The notes under the pieces were generated by a model. The model searched no databases and had not been told where the DNA came from. It saw only the letters and a program-made list of their open reading frames with translations. A stretch of 64,000 bases of DNA from Gottfriedia acidiceleris (GTDB lineage Bacteria; Bacillota; Bacilli; Bacillales; Bacillaceae_G). Position 1 is the first letter of the stretch, and every line of letters starts with the position of its first letter. Positions 44,986 through 54,029 of this stretch are shown one piece after another. The position numbers and the translations under genes are program-made. The stretch is from the NCBI RefSeq assembly GCF_002128425.1, contig NZ_NESS01000003.1, forward strand, positions 62,001 through 126,000. Reading direction: 5' to 3'.

Positions 44986-45435
44986 CTAATTTTCAATCTT
45001 AAATTCGGTACTCTGAACACCGCCATAACCTGATGCGGAACTAATTTTAATTTCATAATTTCCTTTTGGAATTTTACTTATCATTAATCGATAATCAACT
45101 TTCTGATTAGGTTCTAACACCAATAGTCTACCGTCTTTGTTATTTTCGTTTAAATCTAAGTGTTCCATTATTATTTTTCCAGAAGGTATTTCCTTGTTAC
45201 CTAAATTATTAATGCCCACATTGTATTCTAACCAATTTCCAAATTCCAATGTAGCTTTCTCCTTACCCACATTAGTAATACTAAAAAGAAACTTCCTTTT
45301 CCCATCAACTTTACCTTTATCCTCTAATTGAGAAAGTATTTTTGGTTCCTCTTGATTCTTGCTACCATTTAAGTAAAAAAATAATAATCCGATAATAATA
45401 AGCAATCCAAATAATACTAATAAAAGCTTCTTCAA
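44986..45435 (-). CDS. membrane-anchored BsuPI-like protein
   Basis: A 149-residue protein with one N-terminal membrane helix (LLLVLFGLLIIIGLLFFYL) and an extracellular domain resembling BsuPI/intracellular proteinase inhibitor: FLFSITNVGKEKATLEFGNW, then LEPNQKVDYRLMIS, then the closing strand. GGGGGAAA precedes the ATG. Proteins of this fold bind proteases or act as anchor domains. No lipobox Cys is present. The function is inferred from the fold only. Confidence 0.7.
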   Translation of the reverse strand: MKKLLLVLFGLLIIIGLLFFYLNGSKNQEEPKILSQLEDKGKVDGKRKFLFSITNVGKEKATLEFGNWLEYNVGINNLGNKEIPSGKIIMEHLDLNENNKDGRLLVLEPNQKVDYRLMISKIPKGNYEIKISSASGYGGVQSTEFKIEN

Positions 45436-45893
45436 ATTTTTCCCCCGATCAATAAGCTATTTGATATTATAATGCACTGCTCAATTCTTAATTCATATTC
45501 ATTTTTTAAGAAAGTAGTTCTTGATTTTGTTTCCATACCACAACCAGCTAATAAAAATAATAGAATAGACAGGAATACTTATGTCTACATTTTCAATAAA
45601 TTTTCTCTATTTTGATTCAACTATCCTTCTATTTAATCAAATAAAAAAAGCTGCATTTACGACTCGTGATCTTATGCAACTAAAGCGCCAGTTAGTTGTA
45701 TTAAATAGTTTTGTACTTGTTTTTAAACGAATTTAAAAGTAAAGTTATTCGAATGGATTTTTGCTTTGATGATTGTTGTACTTAACAACCTTCAGAACAT
45801 AACAAGTCAAATGTCCTTGGTAAACTTTGATATGATTATATAAAGATGAACGAAAAGTGATTGAACAGTGTACATCTGATCAACCACTTTTTT
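45436..45893. repeat. intergenic region with repeat copy and terminator
   Basis: A copy of the hairpin repeat lies at 45648-45705 (AAGCTGCATTTACG, CAACTAAAGCGCCAGTTAGTTG). At 45855-45893 AAAGTGGTTGA pairs with TTCAATCACTTT on the minus strand, directly after the DUF1254 stop, and would end cluster B. No gene is seen. Confidence 0.55.
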
Positions 45894-47230
45894 CTATTTG
45901 GTAGTTCTTTGAATAAGTGGGAGCTTATAATTCCCATCCAGCATTTTTTCCAGCATTTCCGGTTTAGCGCTATACAACCGCAAAATCAATATAAAGCCAT
46001 CTGCGGGTGCTGGAAGCCAGTTTGATTCCCTGTCAAGCGGCCTTGCATGTTGAATGTACAGTTCCAGTGATCCGTCTTCATTATATTTCAGACCCTCCGT
46101 CCGGTCCGAGATCGAATAACGATTAATTTCGTTCTCGACAAGGTAGGAATCCGTACCATACATCGTAAGGGACCAAAAGCCATTCACTGCCGGTGTCTGG
46201 CCTCTCTCGAAATGGATAACATAGTCATTCGAACCGTGCAACGGTTTGCTTTCGTTGTCCAAAAAGGCAATTGGAAACAAAGACTCTTCCGAGAAATTTG
46301 ACGCTAATCCAATAAGAGCGACGATGGAACGCATAAGGTAATTTCTTCCATATGCACCCAAATCATAATTTATGTTCCATCCATTAACACCCGTTCCTGT
46401 TGCTTGTACAGAGGAACTTAAGAGTATTTCTTGTGCATCTTTAACGGCGCGATTCAACCCAGCAATTATTTCTGCTTTCAATTGATCCTGTTGGAATCCT
46501 TTCTCCATATCGATTCCGATATGCTTAAATTGCTCGACCAATCCAAGTTCTTCGGTAGCCGGAGGATTCAATTTCATCGCTTGTGTCATAATGTCAAAGT
46601 ATAACAGCGGATCTTTCAAGTGGGTGTCGGTGATTACTGGCAAAGAAGCATCCACTAGCGCTTGGTTCGATTCCAATGACGTGAGCTTATATTCACTTTG
46701 CAGAGCAATGACATTAGATATGTCACGCTCTCCGTGCAAAAGCGTTCGGCCAATAATCCAAACGGTGTTCGTGCGGGAATGGATCGTTATATCGACGTCA
46801 GGCACATCCGCCTTCCAATCTGGTCCAACAATCGCACATTCACCCTTTTCTGTCCCTATCGTTCTGGTGTCTATATTGGCGAACGTGTCCGCACAATTGT
46901 CCAATATCTGGAACTTGTAATATCTTCCTTGCATTTCAGGCACGCTCAGTACGATGGGTCCCACAAATCAAGCCATGCATTCGAATACAGCGTATCGTTA
47001 TTTGGGAAAGGTACATCTTTGAAACCAGGCCCGATCAGCTTCTGAAAATGGAAAAATTGATTGATAGGAGCGCTGATCGAATAATTCAGATTCGTATGTA
47101 GTTGTTTAAGTTTTTCCATAACAACAAGTGGGTAACCGTAAATATAACCTTGTACTCCAATACTATAAGCAAGGTTCTCAAGGTATTGGTTTGCTTTTAA
47201 AACTACTTCCTCTGTTTGAGTATTCTCCAT
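45894..47230 (-). pseudogene. DUF1254/DUF1214 protein, frameshifted
   Basis: The N-terminal part (ENLAYSIGVQGYIYGYPLVV, PNNDTLYSNAWLDL) and the remainder (GPIVLSVPEMQGRYYKFQIL to SNWLPAPADGFILILRLY) match the intact paralogue at 56727 in order. They lie in two frames separated by a net one-base loss near 46950. The ATG at 47230 follows GGAGGG. The protein lacks the signal peptide of its paralogue. Its base composition is visibly richer in G and C than the neighbouring genes, suggesting recent acquisition. A sequencing slip is possible; otherwise the gene is inactive. Confidence 0.8.
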
Positions 47231-47303
47231 AAAGATGATTCCCTCCATAGCTTTTAGTGTGTTACTAAATTGAATTTACTTTAAATTTAAGTGTATTCCT
47301 TTT

Positions 47304-48707
47304 TTATTTGAATAGTTTTCGAATAATTGTTAGTGCGCCTTTTGAAGTATGGTACCTTACACTTAAATCGAATTTTGTTGTTTGAGTTAGGACACTTTTT
47401 TCATGAGTAAAACATTTAAATGAATGAATTCCATGGTATGATCCGTGTCCGCTTTGTCCAACTCCTCCAAAAGGTAAATGAGGCGTTGTAATGTGAAATA
47501 TCGTATCATTTACACAACCTCCACCATAGGGAACATCTCCTATAATTCGTTCTTTAATAGATTTATCTTCGGTGAAAAGATAAAGAGCCAATGGTTTTGG
47601 ATTTTTGTTAATTTCATTTATTACAAAATCGATCGATTTAAAAGGTAATACTGGTAAAATTGGTCCAAAAACTTCTTCTTGCATTACTGCGTGATTTAAT
47701 GACACATTAGTAAGAATAGTTGGTTCAATAGCTAACGTATTTTCGTCTGTTTTTCCACCATGAAATACTTTTGGGCCTTCTAACATTTTTTTTAACCTTA
47801 CGAAATTACGATTATTAACAATATGTGTATAGTCACTATAAGTTAGTGGATTTTTTGTATATAATCGCTCAATCTCTTCTTTTATAGCTCCAAGAAACTT
47901 TTCTTCAATTGATTCGTGTACATAAACATAATCTGGAGCAATACATGTTTGACCAGCATTAAAAAATTTTCCCCAAGCGATCCTACGAGCAGCAAGTTTT
48001 AAATTTGCACTTGAATCAACAATTGTTGGACTCTTCCCACCAAGTTCTAGGGTAACAGGGGTTAAATGTTCACTTGCAGATTGCATAACAATTTTTCCAA
48101 CTTGAACACTTCCTGTGAAGAAGATGTGGTCAAATTTTTCATTTAATAGCGCAACACTCTCTTCAACTCCACCTTCAACACAAGCAATAAACTCGCGTGG
48201 AAAGGTTTCTTTAATAATTCTTGAAATAAGAGCAGAAGAATTTGAAGTAAGCTCTGACGGCTTTATTATTGCTGTGTTACCTCCTGAAATCGCACCAATA
48301 AGGGGTATAAATGTTAATTGAAATGGATAATTCCAAGGTGAAATAATTAAGTTTACTCCAAATGGTTCACGATAAGTTTTACAACTACTTCCAAAGTGAG
48401 TTATTGGAGTCCGTACATTTGAAGGTTTCATCCATTTTCTTAAGTGTTTTTTCACATATGAGATTTCATTTAGAATTAAAGCTATATCTCCAAAAAAACC
48501 TTCAAATACACTCTTATTCAAGTCCTTATGAACTGCTTCTAAAATAAGCTTTTCATTTTCTGAGATTACTTTATACAATTTATCTAACTGTTTCATTCTA
48601 AATTCATATGATCGTGTTTTTCCAGATCGAAAAAAGGCTTGCTGATAAGAAATTAATGAAGCGTATTGTGACGATTTGGTTAATGGATTATCTACTAATT
48701 GATGCAT
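47304..48707 (-). CDS. aldehyde dehydrogenase, class 3 (fatty aldehyde type)
   Basis: A 467-residue ALDH of the short class-3 type (like YwdH): ISPWNYPFQLT, FTGSVQVGKIV, catalytic Glu in LELGGKSPTI and Cys in FNAGQTCIAPDY, then LPFGGVGQSGHGSYHG and a hydrophobic/basic tail (LTIIRKLFK) as in membrane-associated fatty aldehyde dehydrogenases. It should oxidise long-chain aldehydes to acids. AAGGAG precedes the ATG. It is not the closest relative of the ALDH in cluster A, so the two clusters recruited different enzymes for the same step. Confidence 0.92.
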   Translation of the reverse strand: MHQLVDNPLTKSSQYASLISYQQAFFRSGKTRSYEFRMKQLDKLYKVISENEKLILEAVHKDLNKSVFEGFFGDIALILNEISYVKKHLRKWMKPSNVRTPITHFGSSCKTYREPFGVNLIISPWNYPFQLTFIPLIGAISGGNTAIIKPSELTSNSSALISRIIKETFPREFIACVEGGVEESVALLNEKFDHIFFTGSVQVGKIVMQSASEHLTPVTLELGGKSPTIVDSSANLKLAARRIAWGKFFNAGQTCIAPDYVYVHESIEEKFLGAIKEEIERLYTKNPLTYSDYTHIVNNRNFVRLKKMLEGPKVFHGGKTDENTLAIEPTILTNVSLNHAVMQEEVFGPILPVLPFKSIDFVINEINKNPKPLALYLFTEDKSIKERIIGDVPYGGGCVNDTIFHITTPHLPFGGVGQSGHGSYHGIHSFKCFTHEKSVLTQTTKFDLSVRYHTSKGALTIIRKLFK

Positions 48708-48872
48708 ATTAATCTCCTTTTTATGGTTTTAATTACCTTTGTTATTTTTGTAATATTCTGACTTATGTAGACATAACAATTAATTGGCTAAAATATATAA
48801 TAGATTATAGAGACATGTTAAATAATAGATTTGTTCTTCCTTTGTCAGAATATACTTTAAATTATTCACACT

Positions 48873-50141
48873 TTAAATTTCTTTTGTTTTCGTATAATTG
48901 ATGCGATTAGTTTGATTTTTAAATGGTAAATCAGGTTTTGCAAAGATAGCAAATAATGTCCCACCTACAAATAAGATCGCAGCTGTGCATAGTATTGTAT
49001 AGTTAAATCCTTTCAAAGTGGTATTTCCCCCTAGTTCAATAATGTAACCGCAGACTAACGGCCCAAAGATACCAGCCAAATTTTGAAAAGAAGTCCCAAT
49101 GCTAACCATTAGTCCACGTCTCTCAGGTAATAAACTCATAATGATAATAGGACCAACACTCAATATATTGGTAGATAACCCTACTGATACACCTAATAAT
49201 CCAATCACAAGCCCTGGTGATTGTACAAATGTTGTAGTAAATAGTAATCCTGCACTGATTATCTGTAAAAACGATGAAAATAATACTCGAGATGAACGTA
49301 AATTCTTCGATTTCTTAAACAGCTTATCAGACCATATAGAAGCAAAGATTGATACGACCAAGTTAATAAGCCCAATTGTTAATACTGTAAATCCCATCTT
49401 CGTTTCGGATAAGTGAATAGCTTTTACTAAATAAACAGGTAGCCATACTGAAACCCATACCACTAGCCAATAACATGCGAATAGATTGATTAGAGTAAAG
49501 ATTAAAGTAGGAGAGAATAAAACTTTTCTAAACTCTGACCATTTAAGTTTCTTCTTTACATAACTTATTTCCGAATTTTCATTTGTTTTCTTCGAATTAT
49601 CTTTTACAAATCTCCATACAAGAACCCAAATTAGACTCAATATCCCTAAAGATACGAAAGAAATACGCCAGCCATAAATTTTATTTACATGTACTAAAAT
49701 GGGGGTCAATATCATTGCACCTATCATTCCACCTGCATTACCAATCGAAATAGCCGTCCCTCGCGACTCTTCTGGGAATACTTTACTAATATGACTAATC
49801 GCGACCGGTCCAAATGGCCCCTCAAATATTCCAAGAAGTACTCTGTAAATAAGTATAAAAGCGAAACTCTTTATAAAAAAGGTGCTAAATTGTAATAACG
49901 ACCAGGCAATTAAGAGAATACCTAATAATTTTTTTGTACCAATTTTATCAGACAAAGCACCCCCGATTACACCAAATACGCTAAAGAACCAGAAAAAAAC
50001 GCTGCCAAGTAAACCGTATTGAACATAGGATAGGTTAAAATCTTTAATGATATATACAGATGCGACACTTGTGGAAGTTTTATCTGCAAAGTTTATTAGG
50101 GTTGCGAGTAATAACATAATGATAATTACCAAGCGATTCAA
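48873..50141 (-). CDS. MFS transporter, cluster B
   Basis: A 12-helix carrier with NFADKTSTSVASVY in helix 1, GALSDKIGTKKLLG between helices 2 and 3 and ISHISKVFPEESRG, paralogous to the MFS protein of cluster A. A TTG start at 50141, behind GGGAGAG, gives the same N-terminal length as that paralogue. The frame also continues to an ATG at 50225 without a Shine-Dalgarno. It lies just downstream of the sulfatase gene and is the likely importer of its anionic substrate. Confidence 0.88.
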   Translation of the reverse strand: MNRLVIIIMLLLATLINFADKTSTSVASVYIIKDFNLSYVQYGLLGSVFFWFFSVFGVIGGALSDKIGTKKLLGILLIAWSLLQFSTFFIKSFAFILIYRVLLGIFEGPFGPVAISHISKVFPEESRGTAISIGNAGGMIGAMILTPILVHVNKIYGWRISFVSLGILSLIWVLVWRFVKDNSKKTNENSEISYVKKKLKWSEFRKVLFSPTLIFTLINLFACYWLVVWVSVWLPVYLVKAIHLSETKMGFTVLTIGLINLVVSIFASIWSDKLFKKSKNLRSSRVLFSSFLQIISAGLLFTTTFVQSPGLVIGLLGVSVGLSTNILSVGPIIIMSLLPERRGLMVSIGTSFQNLAGIFGPLVCGYIIELGGNTTLKGFNYTILCTAAILFVGGTLFAIFAKPDLPFKNQTNRINYTKTKEI

Positions 50142-50237
50142 GTAATAGTCTCTCCCTTCCAATTTTGTATTATTTCCTTGCAATTTCCTGTTCTTCTCAA
50201 TAAATAATGAATTTTTGACTAGCATTACTTTTTTGAT

Positions 50238-52358
50238 CTAATCATTTTGCAAAATAAACTCGACCTTTTGAATATTTCCGGTAAACGCAAAGTCTCCGAA
50301 TTCAGCATAGCTCTTACTCACAGGTAAATATGCGTCTCGTCCAATATCAATCCCCTCGATTGAGATTAAAAGCGGTAAGGTTTTTAACAAATCAACTTCT
50401 CCAACTTGGCGGTCATCTATGAATAACAACCCTTTCCCTTGTAACAAACCCGTTTTTGAAAATTCATATCGTATATTTGATTTTCCTACTGGGACCACTA
50501 ATTTAGATTCAATTTTATAGACATTTCCTACATAATTATACTCATAGTATAATTTGTTATTTTGAATATAGATTGTATATCCGCTATATTGATTTCCGTG
50601 AGCAACTAATACTCCTTCACTCCTCATACTTGGACGGTCAATTGGTATAGTAATCGTGTATGATCGATTAAAAATAGGTGGTGAAGAAAGATTATGGCTC
50701 ATTTTTGGATAGTAAGTAAATTCTGTACGAGATCTTATCTTATCATCCGGTGAGACATAAACAAATAATTCAATCGTTTTATCGATCATCGGAAACGCAT
50801 TATATTTCTTGGCTTCTTTCAACCAGACATCTTGTAATTCTTTGAGTTTTTCAGGGAATGCTGTTGCCAAATCATGATTTTGAGAAAAATCCCCATTAAT
50901 TTTATATATGCTCCATTTATCTTCTTCATATGGAGTTCCTTTTGTATGGAAGGAGATTGCTTTCCAGCCGTCATGCCAAATTGCACGTTGTGCTCCCATT
51001 AGGAAGTATTGAGTTTCCCGACTTGTATGAGCATTGGGATTTTCAAATGTATACTGCATACTTTCACCGTGTAGCTCCATTTGCTTAACACCTTTGATTT
51101 CTGTAGGTGCACTTATACCAAGCAAGTCTAGAACAGTTGGAGTTATATCAATAACATGGTGGAACTGGTTACGAACTGATCCAATATCTTTGATTCGATT
51201 TGGAAAATGATAAATTAAAGGAACATGAATTCCTCCATCAAAAGTTGTTTGTTTATAGTACTTAAAAGGTGTATTGCTTGCTTGTGCCCACCCACGAGGA
51301 TAGTTTGGATGTGTATCCGGACCACCAATTTCATCTATTCGATCTAGAAAACTTTCTGTATTCGTCGGAATTCCATTAAAATATGAACCTTGTTCTAGAA
51401 TCCCATCAAATTCCCCCTCTTGACTTGCTCCATTATCAGATAGAAACACAATCAAAGTATTATCCAATTGTCCGATAGTTTCTAGAAAGTCAACGAATCT
51501 ACCAATTTGTTCATCTGTGTGAGTAAGGAATCCAGCGTATGTTTCCTGGAATCTTTCGAATAATCGCTTTTCATCTGGTGTAAGAGTGCTCCATTCCTTC
51601 ACACCAGAGTTCCGTTCGGCAAGCTCAGTGTTATGAGGGACAATCCCTAATGATTTTTGACGTTCAAGTCTTTCTTCCCTAATTCGATCCCAACCTTTGT
51701 TATATGTTCCTTTATACATATCGATATACTTCTGGGAGACTTGGTGTGGTGAATGCTGTGCACCAAACGCAAGATACATAAAGAACGGTTTCTCTGGGAA
51801 AATGGAAGCATGATCAGAAATAAACTTTATCCCATGATCGACAAGATCCTCAGAAAGATGGTAATCAGGTGTTTTTGGAGGCTCGACACTATGATTATCG
51901 TAAACTAAACTAGGATTGTATTGATCAGTCATCCCCTCTAAAAATCCGTAATAACGATCGAAACCTTTTCCTAATGGCCAATTTTGATATGGACCTGCTG
52001 GTGTTTCTTCATAAGTTGGTGTTAAATGCCACTTCCCTACTGCAAAAGTACTATAATCCTTTTCCTTTAAAATTTCTGCTATTGTTCCAGCTGAAGGACT
52101 AATTTTACCTCGTGTACTAGGCACATCAGGACCCAAATCAAAATTTGAAAGGAGTCCCATCCCCACAGAATGGTGATTTCTTCCAGTCAATAAACTTGCT
52201 CTAGTTGGGGAACAAAGAGGTGTAACATGAAAGTTATTATAACTCAAACCATTTTGTGCTAAACGATCGATATTAGGCGTTTTAATTTCTGAACCGTAGC
52301 AACCTAAATCGGAAAAACCCATGTCATCAAGTACAATGTATACAATATTGTTTTTCAT
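50238..52358 (-). CDS. type I sulfatase (formylglycine-dependent, arylsulfatase-like)
   Basis: A 706-residue sulfatase. The N-terminal metal motif is VYIVLDDMGFSDLGCYG, and the signature PLCSPTRASLLTG holds Cys49, the residue turned into formylglycine. VGKWHLTP and FLSDNGAS complete the metal site. About 170 C-terminal residues form a jelly-roll-like extension (GLLQGKGLLFIDDRQVGEVD), as in Mycobacterium-type AtsA. No signal peptide is seen, so it should be cytoplasmic. Start at ATG 52358 with AGGAG nine bases before. The maturase gene follows 48 bases upstream. It hydrolyses sulfate esters; alkyl chains are suggested by the neighbours. Confidence 0.93.
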   Translation of the reverse strand: MKNNIVYIVLDDMGFSDLGCYGSEIKTPNIDRLAQNGLSYNNFHVTPLCSPTRASLLTGRNHHSVGMGLLSNFDLGPDVPSTRGKISPSAGTIAEILKEKDYSTFAVGKWHLTPTYEETPAGPYQNWPLGKGFDRYYGFLEGMTDQYNPSLVYDNHSVEPPKTPDYHLSEDLVDHGIKFISDHASIFPEKPFFMYLAFGAQHSPHQVSQKYIDMYKGTYNKGWDRIREERLERQKSLGIVPHNTELAERNSGVKEWSTLTPDEKRLFERFQETYAGFLTHTDEQIGRFVDFLETIGQLDNTLIVFLSDNGASQEGEFDGILEQGSYFNGIPTNTESFLDRIDEIGGPDTHPNYPRGWAQASNTPFKYYKQTTFDGGIHVPLIYHFPNRIKDIGSVRNQFHHVIDITPTVLDLLGISAPTEIKGVKQMELHGESMQYTFENPNAHTSRETQYFLMGAQRAIWHDGWKAISFHTKGTPYEEDKWSIYKINGDFSQNHDLATAFPEKLKELQDVWLKEAKKYNAFPMIDKTIELFVYVSPDDKIRSRTEFTYYPKMSHNLSSPPIFNRSYTITIPIDRPSMRSEGVLVAHGNQYSGYTIYIQNNKLYYEYNYVGNVYKIESKLVVPVGKSNIRYEFSKTGLLQGKGLLFIDDRQVGEVDLLKTLPLLISIEGIDIGRDAYLPVSKSYAEFGDFAFTGNIQKVEFILQND

Positions 52359-52406
52359 TTTCAATGTCTCCTTTAATTATGCATAGATTCAATTTTCTAC
52401 TTATGT

Positions 52407-53369
52407 TTACTTAACATCTTTAGCACACCGAAATCCCATATTTCCAGTAGAACTATCAGGTGTATTAGAACTACGAGCAGCTACTCGATAACGATTACAG
52501 TAAGATTCATTACATAGATAGGATCCTCCTCGAATTACTTTTGAAGTACCGTATGGTATACCTTTAGGATTATCTCTAGTGTCATTAATATGATAAGTTG
52601 CACTGAACCAATCAGAACACCATTCCCATACATTCCCTGAAACATTATATAAACCATAATTATTAGGAGGAAACGATTTAGCTGGAGCTGTACCTTTATA
52701 GCCGTCTAATACTTGATTATTATTTGGGAATTCACCTTGCCATATATTTGCAAAATGATGATTATTAGGAAGTAATTCATCTCCCCAAGCATATTTCTTT
52801 TGTTCTAAACCTCCCCGAGCAGCATACTCCCACTCTGCTTCAGTCGGTAGCCTTTTTCCTGCCCAGTTGCAATATGCTGAGGCATCGTTCCATGATACAT
52901 GAACTACAGGATGATCATATCTATTATCAATTGTTGAATCCGGTCCTTCAGGGTGTTTCCAGTTCGCCCCATCCACAACCAACCACCACGGAGTCTGTTG
53001 GACAAGTTGTTTAACTTTTAATCTTGTTTCACTAGACAAAAGCAAATGAAACACAAAGGACCATCCATAAATTTCTGCCTCAGTTTTGTAACCTGTATCA
53101 GATATAAATTCTTCAAACTGAGAATTAGTTATGGCACATGCATCTATGTAGAACGGATTCACCTTTATTTTACGTATTGGTCCTTCACCATCAGCTTTGT
53201 AACCTTCCGGATCATCAGTCCCCATTAAAAATTCTCCGCCTGGAATGTAGATACTATTTTCATCAGAAATTTTATGATCGCTTTTAACAACGCTTTGTCT
53301 AGAATATTGAGAAAAGCTTGATTTTTGATTACTTGGAGAACAGCATCCAAATTTTTTTTGTAGTTCCAT
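52407..53369 (-). CDS. formylglycine-generating enzyme (sulfatase maturase)
   Basis: A 320-residue FGE with the full fold: YIPGGEFLMGTDDPEGY, CAITNSQFEEFI, VHVSWNDASAYCNWAGKRLP, LYNVSGNVWEWCSDW and RGGSYLCNESYCNRYRVAAR. The copper-binding Cys286 and Cys291 keep the x4 spacing of proven FGEs (human 336/341), and NTPDSSTGNMGFRCA follows. With O2 it converts the sulfatase Cys to formylglycine. The adjacent Cys-type sulfatase is the obvious client. No signal peptide, so the reaction is cytoplasmic. Confidence 0.95.
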   Translation of the reverse strand: MELQKKFGCCSPSNQKSSFSQYSRQSVVKSDHKISDENSIYIPGGEFLMGTDDPEGYKADGEGPIRKIKVNPFYIDACAITNSQFEEFISDTGYKTEAEIYGWSFVFHLLLSSETRLKVKQLVQQTPWWLVVDGANWKHPEGPDSTIDNRYDHPVVHVSWNDASAYCNWAGKRLPTEAEWEYAARGGLEQKKYAWGDELLPNNHHFANIWQGEFPNNNQVLDGYKGTAPAKSFPPNNYGLYNVSGNVWEWCSDWFSATYHINDTRDNPKGIPYGTSKVIRGGSYLCNESYCNRYRVAARSSNTPDSSTGNMGFRCAKDVK

Positions 53370-53422
53370 TCAAATCACTCTCTTTAAGAAGTATTTAGTT
53401 GCAAGTAGGTTTCCTACGTCGT

Positions 53423-53815
53423 CTATTTCGCGAATAATAAAAAAGAAAGATACATAAGAATCATGAAGATTAATAGAGAAAATAGAATAGAAACAAAAAC
53501 TATCGATTTATTTGAAGGTATATAAATACCTTTCTCAATTTCTTTTCTCTTCTTTGAATATTGAATCGTTGATAAAATCCCTGTTATAAAACCAACTACA
53601 CATGCGTAAATGCCAAGAAATATTACTAATAAATTAATATACTTATTTGAACTAATCGTAATCGTAAAATGCAATGATGTTGTTAGGAACCCCACGCCAG
53701 TGATAGATATCGCAGTCCTTATCCAGGCTAAAAATGTTCTTTCGTTAGCTAGATGTTGTTGCGCATACTTCACATTTTGTCCATTTAATCCTTGCATCTT
53801 TGTTAGAGCTTCCAT
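53423..53815 (-). CDS. DUF202 membrane protein, cluster B
   Basis: A 130-residue paralogue of the DUF202 protein in cluster A, with the signature QQHLANERTFLAWIRTAIS, GVGFLTTSLHF and two further helices. AGGAG precedes the ATG. It stands between the maturase and the acyl-CoA ligase. Its recurrence beside sulfatase genes is the main hint to function; the biochemical role is unknown. Confidence 0.88.
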   Translation of the reverse strand: MEALTKMQGLNGQNVKYAQQHLANERTFLAWIRTAISITGVGFLTTSLHFTITISSNKYINLLVIFLGIYACVVGFITGILSTIQYSKKRKEIEKGIYIPSNKSIVFVSILFSLLIFMILMYLSFLLFAK

Positions 53816-54029
53816 AGTATTCTCCTACTCATAACGATTTAGTTGATAATCATATTCTCTTTTCTCTAACTATCCAGGCTATCATGTCGAACTACAATGG
53901 CTAGCCAGTTCAAAAATCAAACTACTTTTGTTAGTAACCAAATCCGTTAAAACTCAGTTTAGTATTTGTTGGATATTTATATTTGCCAAGAAAAGCGTGA
54001 AGATTCAACAAATAAAGTTTACAAAACCC

